Shown here one piece after another: positions 53,338 to 63,900 of a stretch of 64,000 bases of DNA (position 1 is the stretch's first letter; the number at the start of each line of letters is the position of its first letter). A program made the translations under genes and the position numbers. The notes under the pieces are model-generated. The model was not told where the DNA came from. It did no database searches and was given only the letters and a program-made list of their open reading frames with translations. Origin of the DNA: Hymenobacter metallicola (GTDB taxonomy: Bacteria > Bacteroidota > Bacteroidia > Cytophagales > Hymenobacteraceae); the NCBI RefSeq assembly GCF_004745645.1, contig NZ_SRMB01000001.1:248001-312000 (forward strand). Direction: 5' to 3'.

Positions 53338-53571
53338 AGGGGCAGAGCTGCTAAATCCGGGTGTGCGGGCTACGCCACCGTCTCCGGGCTGGTCGGAGCT
53401 ACCCGGAGTACGGAAAAGTAAGCTACTTAGCTGCTCCGGGCAAGTGGCGGCCGGGCCGGCCGGGCGGCGGCGTGGGGCTCGGCCTGCCAAACTCAACTAT
53501 GCTCAAGGACATTACGTTAATAGCTCAACTATTCTGGTCTTTTGTACTACCCCGCTTTCTTTTTTCCAAGT

Positions 53572-53811
53572 ATGAAACCTGCCGCACCTAAGACGCCCGC
53601 CCAGCCGGGGCCCCGCACCATCCCCGGCCCGAAAGACCGGCCCGACCCGCAGCCCGCCAGTACAGATCCGGAGGCAGAGGCAGCTCCAGCTTCCGCCGCC
53701 GAGCCGGAGGAAAAGACTAGCGCCGCAAGGCCGGAGGAAGTCCCCTTGGGTTCCCCGTCCGAGCTTACTGACCCCGGAGCCAGCACGAATTCCGACGCCC
53801 AGCCGTTGTAG
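53572..53811 (+). CDS. Small Pro/Glu/Ala-rich protein of unknown function
   Basis: 79 residues from ATG 53572. Almost entirely Pro, Ala, Glu, Ser, Asp (GPKDRPDPQPASTDPEAEAA), so likely disordered. No signal peptide. It could be a real small protein or a chance frame in GC-rich DNA; the divergent AsmA-type gene starts 235 bp upstream. Confidence 0.4.
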   Translation: MKPAAPKTPAQPGPRTIPGPKDRPDPQPASTDPEAEAAPASAAEPEEKTSAARPEEVPLGSPSELTDPGASTNSDAQPL

Positions 53812-53909
53812 CCAAGCAGGGGCAAGCCTGCATGAAGCTACCTTGCAACAAGCCGTTCTGCTAGAAAACACAGTCCGGCTTTCTGCATTCTACTTTACAG
53901 CACACTTGA

Positions 53910-54437
53910 ATGAAGCATTCGTTTACGCTCTTAGTCAGTCTTATCGGTCTTTTTTCGCAGTCGGCTCTTGGCCAGGGAAACCCGGGTAAGGCCGCACCAA
54001 AAACCGGGTCAGCGGCCCAAGCACTCCCAAAGGCGTCCAACAGGCGCCCGGCTGGTATTACCCAGGCCCAACTGCAGGGCAAGTGGCAAGCAGTAGATGA
54101 TGAACGGGAGTTCTGGATTATTCAGGGCACTAGCCTCACGATGCGCTACGTCACGAGTGGCACCAGCGCCGACGACGACCGGCTTCGGCTCCACATAACG
54201 GATACCTGCGCTACTACCTGCGCGTCGCTCGACACCCAACAAGTAGCCCGCGGCGAGTACTTGGCGGTGGTGGATATGGCCTGCAACGCGCCCCGGTGCT
54301 ATACTGTGCTGGGATACTCGCCCAACAGCCTGACGCTCAGCTATACGGCCCGGGGCAATACCCTGCGCCTGCGCCGCGTGAAACAGTCCATATCGGCCGT
54401 GGTAGGAACCCGTTTGAAGCCCACTGGTGCCCGCTAA
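53910..54437 (+). CDS. Secreted lipocalin-like or unknown beta protein
   Basis: 175 residues with a signal peptide (cleavage near ALGQ, residue ~22), a basic linker, then ITQAQLQGKWQAVDDEREFW, similar to the start of lipocalin-like domains (GKW), followed by strands with four Cys (DTCATTCASLD, MACNAPRCY) that may form disulphides. It is probably periplasmic or secreted. Family assignment is tentative. Confidence 0.65.
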   Translation: MKHSFTLLVSLIGLFSQSALGQGNPGKAAPKTGSAAQALPKASNRRPAGITQAQLQGKWQAVDDEREFWIIQGTSLTMRYVTSGTSADDDRLRLHITDTCATTCASLDTQQVARGEYLAVVDMACNAPRCYTVLGYSPNSLTLSYTARGNTLRLRRVKQSISAVVGTRLKPTGAR

Positions 54438-54588
54438 CCCGGTGCTGAGCGAGGGCAGAATTCACGGGGGTGAAAGGGGCGCTACACGAGAAAAATGCAA
54501 ATTCAATTTGCTTTTGGAGGTGTTCGGCAGCTTAATTATCCGTAATCTTATAGTCTCAAACTGATGTTGTGTTTTTGATTATCTCTTC

Positions 54589-55185
54589 ATGCGGATGAAA
54601 TTCTCCTCTCTGACGCTGGTAGCGGGCCTCGTATTGCTGGCAAGCTGCAACCAAACACCGCCCGCGGCCGAACAAGCCGGCACCGAAACGGCCACGGCTC
54701 CGGCTGCCACGGAAACTCCGGCCGCGACGACTCCTGCCCCCGCCGACACGACCGTCGCCGCGGCGCCCAGCGCGGCCCCGGCAGCCGCCCCCGCCAATAC
54801 CACCGAAAATGTTCGTCTCAGCTTCAGCTTTAAGCCCGGCCCCACCAGCGAAGACCGCAAGACGGCGGCTCACTTACTGCTGAAAGGCTCCAAGGACCAG
54901 GACATTGATCTGGGGCAGTTCAGCGGCAAGCCTGACGTTGTCAGTAAGGACAAGGCCAAGCTGGCCGGTTTCCCCAACGACATGCTCATGGGCTTCCGCA
55001 GCTACGACCCCGGCTCGGGCACCAGCTACGACTTGGCCGTGATGAACGTAGGTGGCCGCACCCTGCGCATTGTGCAGCGCAAAGTAGAAGAGCAAGCTGA
55101 TAAAGCGCCCGAGTTTCAGACGTCCCGCGAAATTCCGCTGCCGGCCAATGCCGTGTTGGAAGTAGCCCCGGTCAACAAGAAATAG
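54589..55185 (+). CDS. Lipoprotein with Ala/Pro/Thr-rich linker
   Basis: 198 residues. MRMKFSSLTLVAGLVLLASC is a lipoprotein signal with Cys at residue 20. A low-complexity linker rich in Ala, Thr, Pro and Glu (about 22-72) leads to a folded domain (about 74-190), which contains LLLKGSKDQDIDLGQF and SYDLAVMNVGGRTLRIVQRK. The function is unknown. A strong terminator follows at 55248. Confidence 0.75.
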   Translation: MRMKFSSLTLVAGLVLLASCNQTPPAAEQAGTETATAPAATETPAATTPAPADTTVAAAPSAAPAAAPANTTENVRLSFSFKPGPTSEDRKTAAHLLLKGSKDQDIDLGQFSGKPDVVSKDKAKLAGFPNDMLMGFRSYDPGSGTSYDLAVMNVGGRTLRIVQRKVEEQADKAPEFQTSREIPLPANAVLEVAPVNKK

Positions 55186-55247
55186 CTTTTACAGCCTGAT
55201 GTCGCCAGGCATTTTGGTGGGCAACGGCCGCTAAACGCATTTGTAAC

Positions 55248-55282
55248 ATCCCCGCTAGTCTTAATCTGGCGGGGATTTTTTT
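55248..55282 (+). terminator. Intrinsic terminator after the lipoprotein gene
   Basis: Arms 55248-55258 and 55266-55276 form an 11-bp stem (one G-U pair) with a 7-base loop, followed by a T run to 55282. Confidence 0.88.
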
Positions 55283-55437
55283 GTGCCCGGCCTCTTGGGT
55301 TCTTCGGCGCCCTGCCCGCGCTTACTAAGCTGCTTAAAAGCCCCTCAGGAAGCTCAACAGCCATTGTTTTTTCAAAACGGCTGGTGGAATACACCGTAAG
55401 GGAAAGTTCTGTGTACCACTACCTAACCTAAAAAACT

Positions 55438-56241
55438 ATGGCTAACGAACAGAAATTTGCCCTCGTGACGGGCGCCACCAGCGGCATCGGCTACGAACTG
55501 GCCAAGCTCCTGGCCCAGGATAAGTATAACCTCGTGATTGTGGCTCGCAACCAGCAGGAGCTGGACAAAACGGCCGCGGAGTTTGAGCAGGAGTACGGCA
55601 TCCGGGTGGTGCCGCTGGCCAAGGATCTGTTTCAGCGCGAAGCTCCCTTCGAAGTGTACGAAACGGTGCGGGCCCAGGGCCTCGAAGTGGAAGTGCTGGT
55701 GAATGATGCCGGGCAGGGCCAGTACGGGGAGTTTATCGAAACCGATATCAACCGGGAGTTGGATATCATTCAGCTTAACATCGGGGCCTACGTGGTGCTC
55801 ACCAAGTGCTTTTTGAAGGAAATGGTGGCCCGCGGCAGCGGCAAGATCCTGCAGGTGTCTTCTATCGGGGGCGAGCTGCCGGGCCCGCTGCAGTCGGTCT
55901 ACCACGGTACCAAGGCCTTTGTAACCTCTTTCACGGAAGCCATTCGGGAAGAAACCAAGGATAGCGGCGTGACCATCACGGCGCTGCTGCCCGGGGTAAC
56001 CGACACTGATTTCTTCCGCAAGGCGGATATGGAGCGTTCCAAGCTGGTAGCCGAAAGCACCAAAGCCGATCCGGCCAAGGTAGCCAGGGACGGCTACGAA
56101 GCCCTATTAGCTGGCAAAGATAAGATTATCTCCGGCCTTAAAAACAAGGTGCAAGTGGCCGTCAGCAACGTCATTCCCGATGACCTGGTAGCGGCCAATA
56201 TGCACCAGCAAGGCAAGCCCGTCGATGGCGAAAGCAAATAG
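55438..56241 (+). CDS. Short-chain dehydrogenase/reductase (SDR), DltE/YqjQ-like
   Basis: 267 residues. TGATSGIGYEL for the nucleotide, VNDAGQGQ in place of the usual NNAG, Ser in VSSIGGELPG and YHGTKAFVTSF with the catalytic Tyr and Lys. This is a classical SDR with a slight variant of the NNAG motif. NAD(P)-dependent, substrate unknown. Followed by a terminator at 56270. Confidence 0.9.
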   Translation: MANEQKFALVTGATSGIGYELAKLLAQDKYNLVIVARNQQELDKTAAEFEQEYGIRVVPLAKDLFQREAPFEVYETVRAQGLEVEVLVNDAGQGQYGEFIETDINRELDIIQLNIGAYVVLTKCFLKEMVARGSGKILQVSSIGGELPGPLQSVYHGTKAFVTSFTEAIREETKDSGVTITALLPGVTDTDFFRKADMERSKLVAESTKADPAKVARDGYEALLAGKDKIISGLKNKVQVAVSNVIPDDLVAANMHQQGKPVDGESK

Positions 56242-56269
56242 AAGAATCCGGTAGGATGTTGCATCAGCC

Positions 56270-56300
56270 AAAAGCCGTACCTGGTGAGGGTACGGCTTTT
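56270..56300 (+). terminator. Terminator after the SDR gene
   Basis: Arms 56270-56281 and 56289-56300 form a 12-bp stem, AAAAGCCGTACC with GGTACGGCTTTT, 7-base loop. The remaining gap to 56563 holds no gene I support; a 110-codon frame there overlaps the cupin start and is not convincing. Confidence 0.85.
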
Positions 56301-56563
56301 GTGTTTTGAATTATTCCTTGCCGCCTGCTATCGGCAAACCCTGAAGAAAAGCCAAGGTTTAGGGTGGTTGCTGCTCGGTGAAGAGGACGGTAGGGAACGG
56401 CTTGAGGGTTGCAAAATGCAGATAGCTAGGTTGGAGCTGCGATTTTTTTCTATATTGAACCAGAAGGTAGCCCTCAAAACGCTGCTGCCTACGCATAGGC
56501 TGCCAATGAAGGTGTTGGCTAACGGAATAATTGTCCTATTTCTTTGTATTTCAATGCAAACCT

Positions 56564-56962
56564 ATGAACCAGCCAGACTCATTACTGGGCCCCATGAAAG
56601 GGGCCACGCGGCGTGAAGTGGGAGGCGTACAGGTAGATGTGGTGCCGACCGGGGCCGCACGGGTGAAGCGAATCGTATACCCAGTGGGCTTCCGGTGGTC
56701 GACCCATTTACAAAAGATTGTGGGCACTCCCTTGTGCATGCACGCGCACGTAGGGTTCCTGGCCCATGGCCAGATTAACATTCAGTACGCCGATGGGGTC
56801 GTTGAATCATTTGTGGCGCCCCAGGCCGTGGCTATTGAGCCGGGCCACGATGGCTGGGTGGTTGGCGACGAGCCGGCTGTTCTAATCGAATTCGACTTCG
56901 AAGGCGAAACCGTGGAGCGTTTGCAACTGCCCCTGACGCACAGCCCCAGCGCCTTGCCGTAG
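56564..56962 (+). CDS. Cupin-fold protein
   Basis: 132 residues from ATG 56564. Beta-rich, with GFRWSTHLQKIVGTPLCMHAHVGFLAHG (seen as WSTHLQKI and CMHAHVGFLAHG) and GDEPAVLIEFDFEGE, as in small single-domain cupins. The His pair in MHAHVG could bind a metal. Function is unknown. A TTTCTTTG at about 56539 may be part of its promoter. Confidence 0.75.
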   Translation: MNQPDSLLGPMKGATRREVGGVQVDVVPTGAARVKRIVYPVGFRWSTHLQKIVGTPLCMHAHVGFLAHGQINIQYADGVVESFVAPQAVAIEPGHDGWVVGDEPAVLIEFDFEGETVERLQLPLTHSPSALP

Positions 56963-57024
56963 CTCCGGCTGCTGTGCCAACAACGTGTTGCAACGCCCAG
57001 CCAGAGCTACGGAAGACGAGCCAG

Positions 57025-57546
57025 TTAAGACCAGGTAGCCTCGTCGGCCGTGGGGCCGTAGATGTACGGCACCGGCACGTCGAGCAGCCGCAGATACACG
57101 CTTAGCTGCCCGCGGTGATGAATCATGTGGCTGATGAGGTGGCGGACTACCTCGGCCCGGGGCTGCGCAACCAGTACTTGGGAGCCGCTACGCATGGTCC
57201 AGAGCTGCTCCAGGCTTTCGGGCGTGGCTTGCCGCAGCCCCGTGGAGGCAGCCTCGGTGCGCTGCTCGAAGTAGGCCAGCAAGTCCTCGGTGCTGGTAAT
57301 GGGCGTCACTGGCGCATCGTCGAATACGGCAACGTCTACCTCGGTGGTGTCGAGCGTATCTTTGATCCAGCCAATGAGGTCGGCGGTATGCCGGGCGAGC
57401 TGGCCCAGCGTCATCGACTTGGGGTGGGGCTGCCAGTTGGACTGGGCCACGGGCACGCGCTCCAGGACGCGGCGGGTGAGCTTGGCTTCTTCGAGCAGTT
57501 CGGTGCTGAAGGCTACGGCGAGGGGGGCTACCAGGGTAGTTTCCAT
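57025..57546 (-). CDS. DinB-family four-helix protein
   Basis: 173 residues from ATG 57546. Four-helix bundle with metal-type His in LARHTADLIGW and in HMIHHRGQLSVYLR near the end, as in DinB/YfiT proteins. These include thiol-dependent transferases. The gene sits 65 bp after a WYL regulator (57612) on the same strand; YafY-DinB pairs are common and suggest the regulator controls it. Confidence 0.85.
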   Translation of the reverse strand: METTLVAPLAVAFSTELLEEAKLTRRVLERVPVAQSNWQPHPKSMTLGQLARHTADLIGWIKDTLDTTEVDVAVFDDAPVTPITSTEDLLAYFEQRTEAASTGLRQATPESLEQLWTMRSGSQVLVAQPRAEVVRHLISHMIHHRGQLSVYLRLLDVPVPYIYGPTADEATWS

Positions 57547-57611
57547 GGGCTTGTAGGGGGTTAGGGGTGATTGATAGCCCAAACCTCGCACCGCCTACTG
57601 ACAGCTCTATG

Positions 57612-58583
57612 TCAGTAGCTTTCGACCGGAACGCAAAAAAAATCGTGGGCGGCCTGGGCCAGTTCCCGCACCTGGGCTTGTAGCTCGGCTGGCGCCTGCA
57701 CCTGCACCTGCCCGGCGAATAGCAGCAGCCACCGGCTGAAGTGCTTCAGGCAGCCGGGCACCAGGGTCATTTCCACCCAGCCAGCTTCGTCCGGGGCCTG
57801 TTCCTGCTTCCAGCCGTAGTAGTGCTTGTTTTCGTGCACCTGCCCGAGTACCTGCGGCCCGAAGCGCACCACGGCTACTTGGGTCTGGCGCTCCTTGGCC
57901 AGCTCGGCCCAGTATGACTGCAGCGTATCGGGGCGGGGCGCAAAAGCTTCGTCGAGCACCTGTAGGCCTACTATCCGGTCGAGGCGGAAGTCGCGGAACT
58001 CCTGCCGCAGGCGGCAAAAGGCTACTGCGTGCCAATGCTGCCCGAAATACACGCCGATGGGCTCTACGTCGCGGCGGGAGGGCGTGCCCTGGTGGCCGGC
58101 GCGGTACTCCAGGCGCACCACCCGCTGGCGGGCAATGGCATCGAGCAGGGGCTGCTGGGTGCCGGCAGCCGGGGCGCGTAGGGCGGGGCGACGGGTACCC
58201 CCAAAGACGCGGATGCGCGACCCCAACTCTTCTAGATAGTCGCGGTCGGCGCGGCGTAGCACAGCCCGCAGCTTGTCCATAGCCGTCTGGTTGAGCTGGG
58301 CGGTGTGGGCGTCGGTGAGCTGAGCGGCCAGCTTTTCGGCCGTGAGCAGAGCCGTGGCTTCCTCCCGCGAAAACATAACCGGCGGCAGGCGGTAGCCCTC
58401 CGCCAGCGTATACCCCACGCCTGCTTCCCCGCAGAGCGGCACCCCGGCTTCCTCCAGGGTACGCAGGTCGCGGTAGATGGTGCGCAGGCTCACGCCGTAG
58501 CGCTGGGCTAGCTCGGGGCCTTTCACCACGCGCTTGGCCTGGAGCTGAATCAGAAGAGCGGTAATACGGTCGAAGCGGTTCAT
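57612..58583 (-). CDS. YafY-type HTH and WYL-domain transcriptional regulator
   Basis: 323 residues from the ATG encoding MNRFDRITALL. The N-terminal winged helix-turn-helix covers about 3-60 (AQRYGVSLRTIYRDLRTLEE), with EGYRLPPVMF just after. The central WYL domain (about 140-215) contains RVVRLEYRAGHQG and EPIGVYFGQHWHAVAFCR. WYL proteins sense small ligands or nucleic acid. The downstream gene on the same strand is the DinB protein. Confidence 0.88.
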   Translation of the reverse strand: MNRFDRITALLIQLQAKRVVKGPELAQRYGVSLRTIYRDLRTLEEAGVPLCGEAGVGYTLAEGYRLPPVMFSREEATALLTAEKLAAQLTDAHTAQLNQTAMDKLRAVLRRADRDYLEELGSRIRVFGGTRRPALRAPAAGTQQPLLDAIARQRVVRLEYRAGHQGTPSRRDVEPIGVYFGQHWHAVAFCRLRQEFRDFRLDRIVGLQVLDEAFAPRPDTLQSYWAELAKERQTQVAVVRFGPQVLGQVHENKHYYGWKQEQAPDEAGWVEMTLVPGCLKHFSRWLLLFAGQVQVQAPAELQAQVRELAQAAHDFFCVPVESY

Positions 58584-58802
58584 AGCGAAGGCAAAATACC
58601 GATTCTCGGCCACGCGAAAAACTCGCCGGCGGCAAGCCCAACACTAGCTGACAAAACAAGAGGGCGGGAAGCGGGTTGGCGAACTTGCGGCCTTCCTTTC
58701 CACGTTTAAGCCCCTACGGCACGCTGCCAGTATACCCCAACGGCCGGCCCGGGGCAGCGGAAATCTGCTGGTTACCTCATTTCTACAAACCACCCACTTG
58801 CT

Positions 58803-60407
58803 ATGTCTTCTGCTTTTCCGACGATAGATCAGACTTCTTTTCAGAACTCCTTTGTGGAGGAGCTGCGCGGCGACACCTCGAATCTGAACCGCCCGCGGCA
58901 GGTGCCCGGCTACCATTATTCCCGCGTGGAGCCCACCCCGGTGCAAGATCCCCGGCTGCTGGCCTGGTCCGACGACCTGGCCGCTTTTCTGGGCCTGGCC
59001 AAGCCCACGGAGCGGGGCTCGGCCGTCGATGCCCTGGCCGGCAACCTGGTGACGGGCAGCATGAAGCCCTTTGCCGCCCGCTACGGCGGCCACCAATTCG
59101 GCTCCTGGGCCGGGCAGCTCGGCGATGGGCGGGCCATTTCGCTGGGCGAGGTAACGGCCACTGATGGCACCTTCTGGGAAATTCAACTCAAGGGCGCGGG
59201 CCCCACGCCGTACTCGCGCCGCGCCGACGGCCGGGCCGTGCTGCGCTCGTCCCTGCGCGAGTTTCTGTGCAGTGAGGCCATGCACCACCTGGGCGTACCC
59301 ACCACCCGGGCCCTGAGCCTGGTGGGCACCGGCGACCTGGTCGTGCGAGACATGTTTTACAACGGCAACCCCCAGGCCGAGCCCGGCGCCATTGTGGCCC
59401 GGGTGGCCCCTACGTTTGTACGCTTCGGCAACTTCCAGATGATGGCCTCGGCGGGGGAACTCGACAACCTGCGGGCCCTGGCCGACTACGTCATTCGGCG
59501 CTACTACCCCGAGTTGGGCGAGCCTACGGGGCCGGAAGTATACGTGCGCTGGTTCGAGGAAATCTGCCGCCGCACGGCCGTCATGATTGCGTATTGGATG
59601 TCAGTAGGCTTCGTGCACGGAGTGATGAACACCGACAACATGAGTATCCTGGGCCTGACTATCGACTACGGCCCCTACGGCTGGCTGGAGCCCTACGACC
59701 CCGACTGGACGCCCAACACCACCGATTTTGGCTCCCGCCGCTACGCCTACGGGCAGCAGCCCAATGTGGGCCTCTGGAACCTGTGGCAGCTGGCCCGCGC
59801 CCTGGCGCACCTGGTGCCCGACCCTGAACTGCTGCGCCCCGGTCTGGACTTGTACTCGTCTACGTTCGAGCAGACCCGCCACGAGATGATGCTGCACAAG
59901 CTGGGCCTGACCAGCCAGAACCCAGAGGAGGATAAAGCCTTGTTTGAAGCCCTGCACGAAGCCCTGGCCGGGGCCGAAGTAGATATGACGCTGTTCTTCC
60001 GCCACCTCTCGCACGCGGCCCCAGCCGTGCTGCGGCATCCGGCTTCGGCCGACACTGCCTGGCCGGAGCTGCTGGCAGCGGCGGCGTACTCCACGTCGCC
60101 GGAAGAAGAACAGAGCCTGACCCAGTGGCTGCACCGCTACCTGCTGCGCCTGCAACAGGAAACGGCCGCACCCGAGGCTATCCGGGAACGGATGCTTAGT
60201 GCCAACCCCAAGTACGTGCTACGTAACTACCTGGCGCAGCAGGCCATCGAAGCTGCCGAGGCCGGCAACCTGTCGGTACTGGAACGGCTGATGCAAGTGC
60301 TCAAAACTCCGTTTGCCGAGCAGCCCGAGCACGAAGATTTAGCCGCCAAGCGCCCCGACTGGGCTCGGGAGAAGCCGGGTTGCGCCACGCTCTCGTGCAG
60401 CTCGTAA
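58803..60407 (+). CDS. selO: SelO-family protein AMPylase (YdiU/UPF0061)
   Basis: 534 residues. SelO is a pseudokinase-fold enzyme that AMPylates proteins and aids oxidative-stress response. Motifs: PFAARYGGHQFGSWAGQLGDGRA, visible as YGGHQFG and AGQLGDGRA; LKGAGPTPYSRRADGRAVLR seen as GAGPTPYSRRADG; FVHGVMNTDNMSI with IDYGPYGWLEPY, the family's catalytic segment. The C-terminus is CATLSCSS: the place of selenocysteine in some homologues (CUSS) is Cys here. It is transcribed alone, ending at the terminator at 60460. Confidence 0.95.
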   Translation: MSSAFPTIDQTSFQNSFVEELRGDTSNLNRPRQVPGYHYSRVEPTPVQDPRLLAWSDDLAAFLGLAKPTERGSAVDALAGNLVTGSMKPFAARYGGHQFGSWAGQLGDGRAISLGEVTATDGTFWEIQLKGAGPTPYSRRADGRAVLRSSLREFLCSEAMHHLGVPTTRALSLVGTGDLVVRDMFYNGNPQAEPGAIVARVAPTFVRFGNFQMMASAGELDNLRALADYVIRRYYPELGEPTGPEVYVRWFEEICRRTAVMIAYWMSVGFVHGVMNTDNMSILGLTIDYGPYGWLEPYDPDWTPNTTDFGSRRYAYGQQPNVGLWNLWQLARALAHLVPDPELLRPGLDLYSSTFEQTRHEMMLHKLGLTSQNPEEDKALFEALHEALAGAEVDMTLFFRHLSHAAPAVLRHPASADTAWPELLAAAAYSTSPEEEQSLTQWLHRYLLRLQQETAAPEAIRERMLSANPKYVLRNYLAQQAIEAAEAGNLSVLERLMQVLKTPFAEQPEHEDLAAKRPDWAREKPGCATLSCSS

Positions 60408-60459
60408 TTCTTCTGGGTGTGTCGTAAGCGCAAATGCATGATGGCACTATAACTAAGGC

Positions 60460-60499
60460 AAAGGCCGTGGGCAATACAGGTATTGCTCACGGCCTTTTT
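60460..60499 (+). terminator. Terminator of selO
   Basis: Arms 60460-60476 and 60481-60497 form a 17-bp stem with one G-U pair and a 4-base loop, followed by T5. Confidence 0.88.
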
Positions 60500-60878
60500 G
60501 CATAATTGTCTGAAAGTTAAATTATAGTGTGAATAGACAATAAAGTAGAGGAAGGCCCGGTATACGCTTGAGTAACAAAGTGTGGGCGGTAGCTAAGTAG
60601 CCGTTTGTAAGTGTGCAGTTCGTGCTAAATTGTGTGTAAAGAGTTTATTTTCAGTAGATAGTGTGGCTGGAATGATAAAAAATTAGCTTTGTAAAGCTTC
60701 GTTTCAGCGCGCGGCCACTTGCTGCACACGCTTTGCAGATGCAAGTTGACAGGAGAGAAGTTGGGTGAATTGGGATATCTATCAGTATAGCACCTCCGCG
60801 TAGTGCCGTCCTCTGGCGCTACCTGCCATAGAACTTATGTACCGCTACTTCCACGCCCACCGTGGTTGAGCGGCTTTG

Positions 60879-60898
60879 CCTGCCGCCGGCAGGTTTTT
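60879..60898 (+). terminator. Small intrinsic terminator in the GH81 5' leader
   Basis: CCTGCC (60879-60884), loop GCC, GGCAGG (60888-60893), then T5. It lies 49 bp before the GH81 start and just after a ten-codon frame, so it could be an attenuator or premature stop. Confidence 0.5.
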
Positions 60899-60946
60899 GT
60901 GCGCTGCTCTATTCCTTTTCATAAACCCCACCAACCACTTCACTCT

Positions 60947-63900
60947 ATGGGTATATCCCTACCTAACCACCTGCCCGGCAGTTTGCCGGGGCAGTTGGCT
61001 CCGTCGCGTAAGCTCCGGCTCCGCGCATGGAAAGCCCTAACCCTTTCTTTGTTGGGCCTGAGCCTGAGCGCCGCGCCCGCCCTGAGCCAAATAGTGCCCG
61101 TGGGCTCGGGCAGCTACACCACCCAGTTTCCGGGTACCGACGAAGCCGGGCGCAACGCCGTGCCCCCGGGCTCTCCGCTCGTCAGTGGCGTAGCCGCCAC
61201 CAAGCCGGTACCGACCAACGAGTTCTGGTCGGCCAAGCTGCAACGGGACCATGTCAACAACATCTTCAACTACCCGCTGGCCCTGCGCACCCACGAAACA
61301 GGGCTGGTGGTGAACTACATCATTCCGCCGTCGGGCCCCAAGGAATACCGGCAGCCCAACAGCGACGTGATGGCCGTTACCGTGGGCGTGCAGAGCTTGA
61401 ACGCCCTGCGGGCTACCGTGTCGGACTTCTCCGACTGGACCGTAACCATGAACTGGCGCAGCAACTCAAACGACTTCAACGCCACCATCGGCATGGGTAT
61501 GCCTTTCGTGTATTTCACCAAAGGGGCGGCCGATGTAGCCGCGGTGAAAGTAACAGTGGGCACAGTGACGATTAACAACGAAATGCTGCTCATTCGGGAC
61601 TCCTACAACGGAGCCGACTATGCCGTGTACGCGCCCGTGGGCTCGACCTGGACCAACAACGCGGGCACCTACACCTCGACGCTGAACGGGAAGACGTACT
61701 GGTCGATGGCCTTTCTGAACCCGACGGCCGCCGATGCGCTGGCCGCCGCCAACGACTACAAGAAGTACGCCTACGTGTTTCCCGGCAGCACCCGGGTCGA
61801 CTGGCAGTACACGGAAACTACGTCCGCGCTGAAAACGACTTTCACCGTGACGCCCGCCGTGAAGGAAGGCACCAACAACGTTGTGCTCCAGGGCCTGCTG
61901 CCCCACCAGTGGGGCTATCTGGCCAGTGGCTCGGCCCAGCCCGCGGGGCAGGTGTATCCCTCGGTGCGGGGGCAGCTGAAGATGCTGGCCTCCAACACGT
62001 TTTCGACGGCCTACACGTTCCGGGGCATTCTGCCTACGCTGCCGTATCTGGATAACTACAGCCCCGGCTTCAGCCCCGTGAAGCTGAATGAGAAAGTCAA
62101 AGCCCTGCAAAACAATGGCTTGGCCGAGTGGACCGACTCCTATAACGAAGGCCAGGAAATGAACAAGCTGATTCAGACGGCCCGCATTGCCGATGAGGCC
62201 GGCAACACCGAGGCCCGCGACAAAATCCTGACCACCATCAAGACGCGGCTGGAAGACTGGCTGTCGGTGGAAGGTGGGGAAAAGGCCTTTCTGTTTTACT
62301 ACGACACCAAGTGGTCGACGCTGCTGGGCTACCCGGCCGGCCACCACCAGGACGACAACCTGAACGACCACCACTTCCACTGGGGCTACTTTATCCACGC
62401 CGCTGCCTTCGTCGAGCAGTATCAGCCCGGCTGGGCCAGCCAGTGGAGCGAGATGGTGAATATGCTGATCCGCGACGCGGCCAACCCGAGCCGGACCGAC
62501 ACCAAGTTTCCCTTCCTGCGCAACTTCGACCCCTACGCCGGCCACGCCTGGGCCGACGGGTTTGCCAGCTCGCCGATGGGCAACAACCAGGAGTCGACGT
62601 CCGAGAGCATGCAGTTCAACTCGGCCCTGATTCACTGGGGCGCCATCACCGGCAACAAGGCCACCCGCGACCTGGGCATCTACCTCTACGCTACCGAGCA
62701 AGTTGCCATTGAAGAGTACTGGTTCGACGTGAGGGACCGTACCTTCCAGCCCGACTATGCCTACAGCGCGACGGGCCGGGTGTGGGGCGCGGGCTACGAT
62801 GCGGGCACTTTCTGGACCTCCGACATCCGGGCCGTCTATGGCATTCAGCTCTACCCCATGCACGGCGGCTCCCTGTATCTGGGCCAGAACAAGGCCTACG
62901 TGCAGAAGCTCTGGACCGAAATTACCCAGAACACCGGTATTCTGCAGAACGAGGCCAACCCCAACACCTGGCACGACCTCTTGTGGGAATATCTGGCCTT
63001 TATTGACCCGGTGAAAGCTATTCAGCTCTACGATTCCTACCCCAACCGCGCTATTAAGTTCGGGGTGTCGGATGCCCAGACCTACTACTGGCTGCACGCC
63101 ATGAACGCCCTGGGCCAGCTGGACCCGACCGTGACGGCCAACAACCCCGAAGCGGTGGTGTTCAACAAAGCCGGCCAGAAAACCTACGTGGCCCATAACT
63201 ACTCCAGCGCGCCCATCACCGTGACTTTCTCGGATGGCTACTCGCTCCAGGTGCCCGCCCGCAAGCTGGCCACCAGCCGCGACGTGGCCGTGGCCGGTAC
63301 CATCCGGGCCAACGCAACGGAAGTAGCCGCCAACGGCAGCGTGACGCTGACGGTAGCCACCACCGGCACCGGCATTACGGGCGTGGAGTTTTTCGATGGC
63401 AGCACGTCCCTGGGCACGGTAACGGCCGCGCCCTACACCCGCACGGCTGCCAACCTGCCCGTGGCTATTCACAACTTCTACGCGAAAGTGTACGCCGGCT
63501 CCCTGTTTAAGGTAACCAATATTGCCGCGGTGCAGGTCGGTAAGCAGGCGTCCTACACGGGCACGCCCCAACCCATTCCGGGCACCATTGAGGCGGGCAA
63601 GTACGACACGTATCCGGGCGGCAAAGGCCAGGGCATCAGCTACAACGATGCCTCGGATGGCAACCAGGCCACGTATGAGCCAGCCCCGACGGTGGCTTTC
63701 CGCACCAATGAAAACGTGGATGCCGTGTCGGATGGGGCCGAAGGAGCTACCGTGGGCTGGGTGGATGCCGGTGAGTGGCTGGAGTACACTGTGAATGTGG
63801 CCACGGCCGGCACCCACACCCTGGCCCTGCGCTACGCGGCCGGCAACCCCAGCGGGGGCGGGCCGTTCTCGTTGTCGGTAGACGGCAACGTCATCAGCGC

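Larger units (their letters stand above)
60408..60946. other. 539-bp gap upstream of the GH81 gene with possible leader elements
   Basis: Besides the selO terminator (60460-60499), TAGCTTTG at 60684-60691 fits the -7 consensus. A ten-codon frame ATG 60837 to TGA 60869 (MYRYFHAHRG) comes just before a terminator hairpin at 60879-60898. This may be a regulated leader for GH81, but it is weakly supported. Confidence 0.35.

Noticed and set aside
54556..54873. Gly/Arg-rich minus-strand frames opposite a lipoprotein gene
   Set aside because: Their low-complexity composition mirrors the Ala/Pro/Thr linker of the real lipoprotein.
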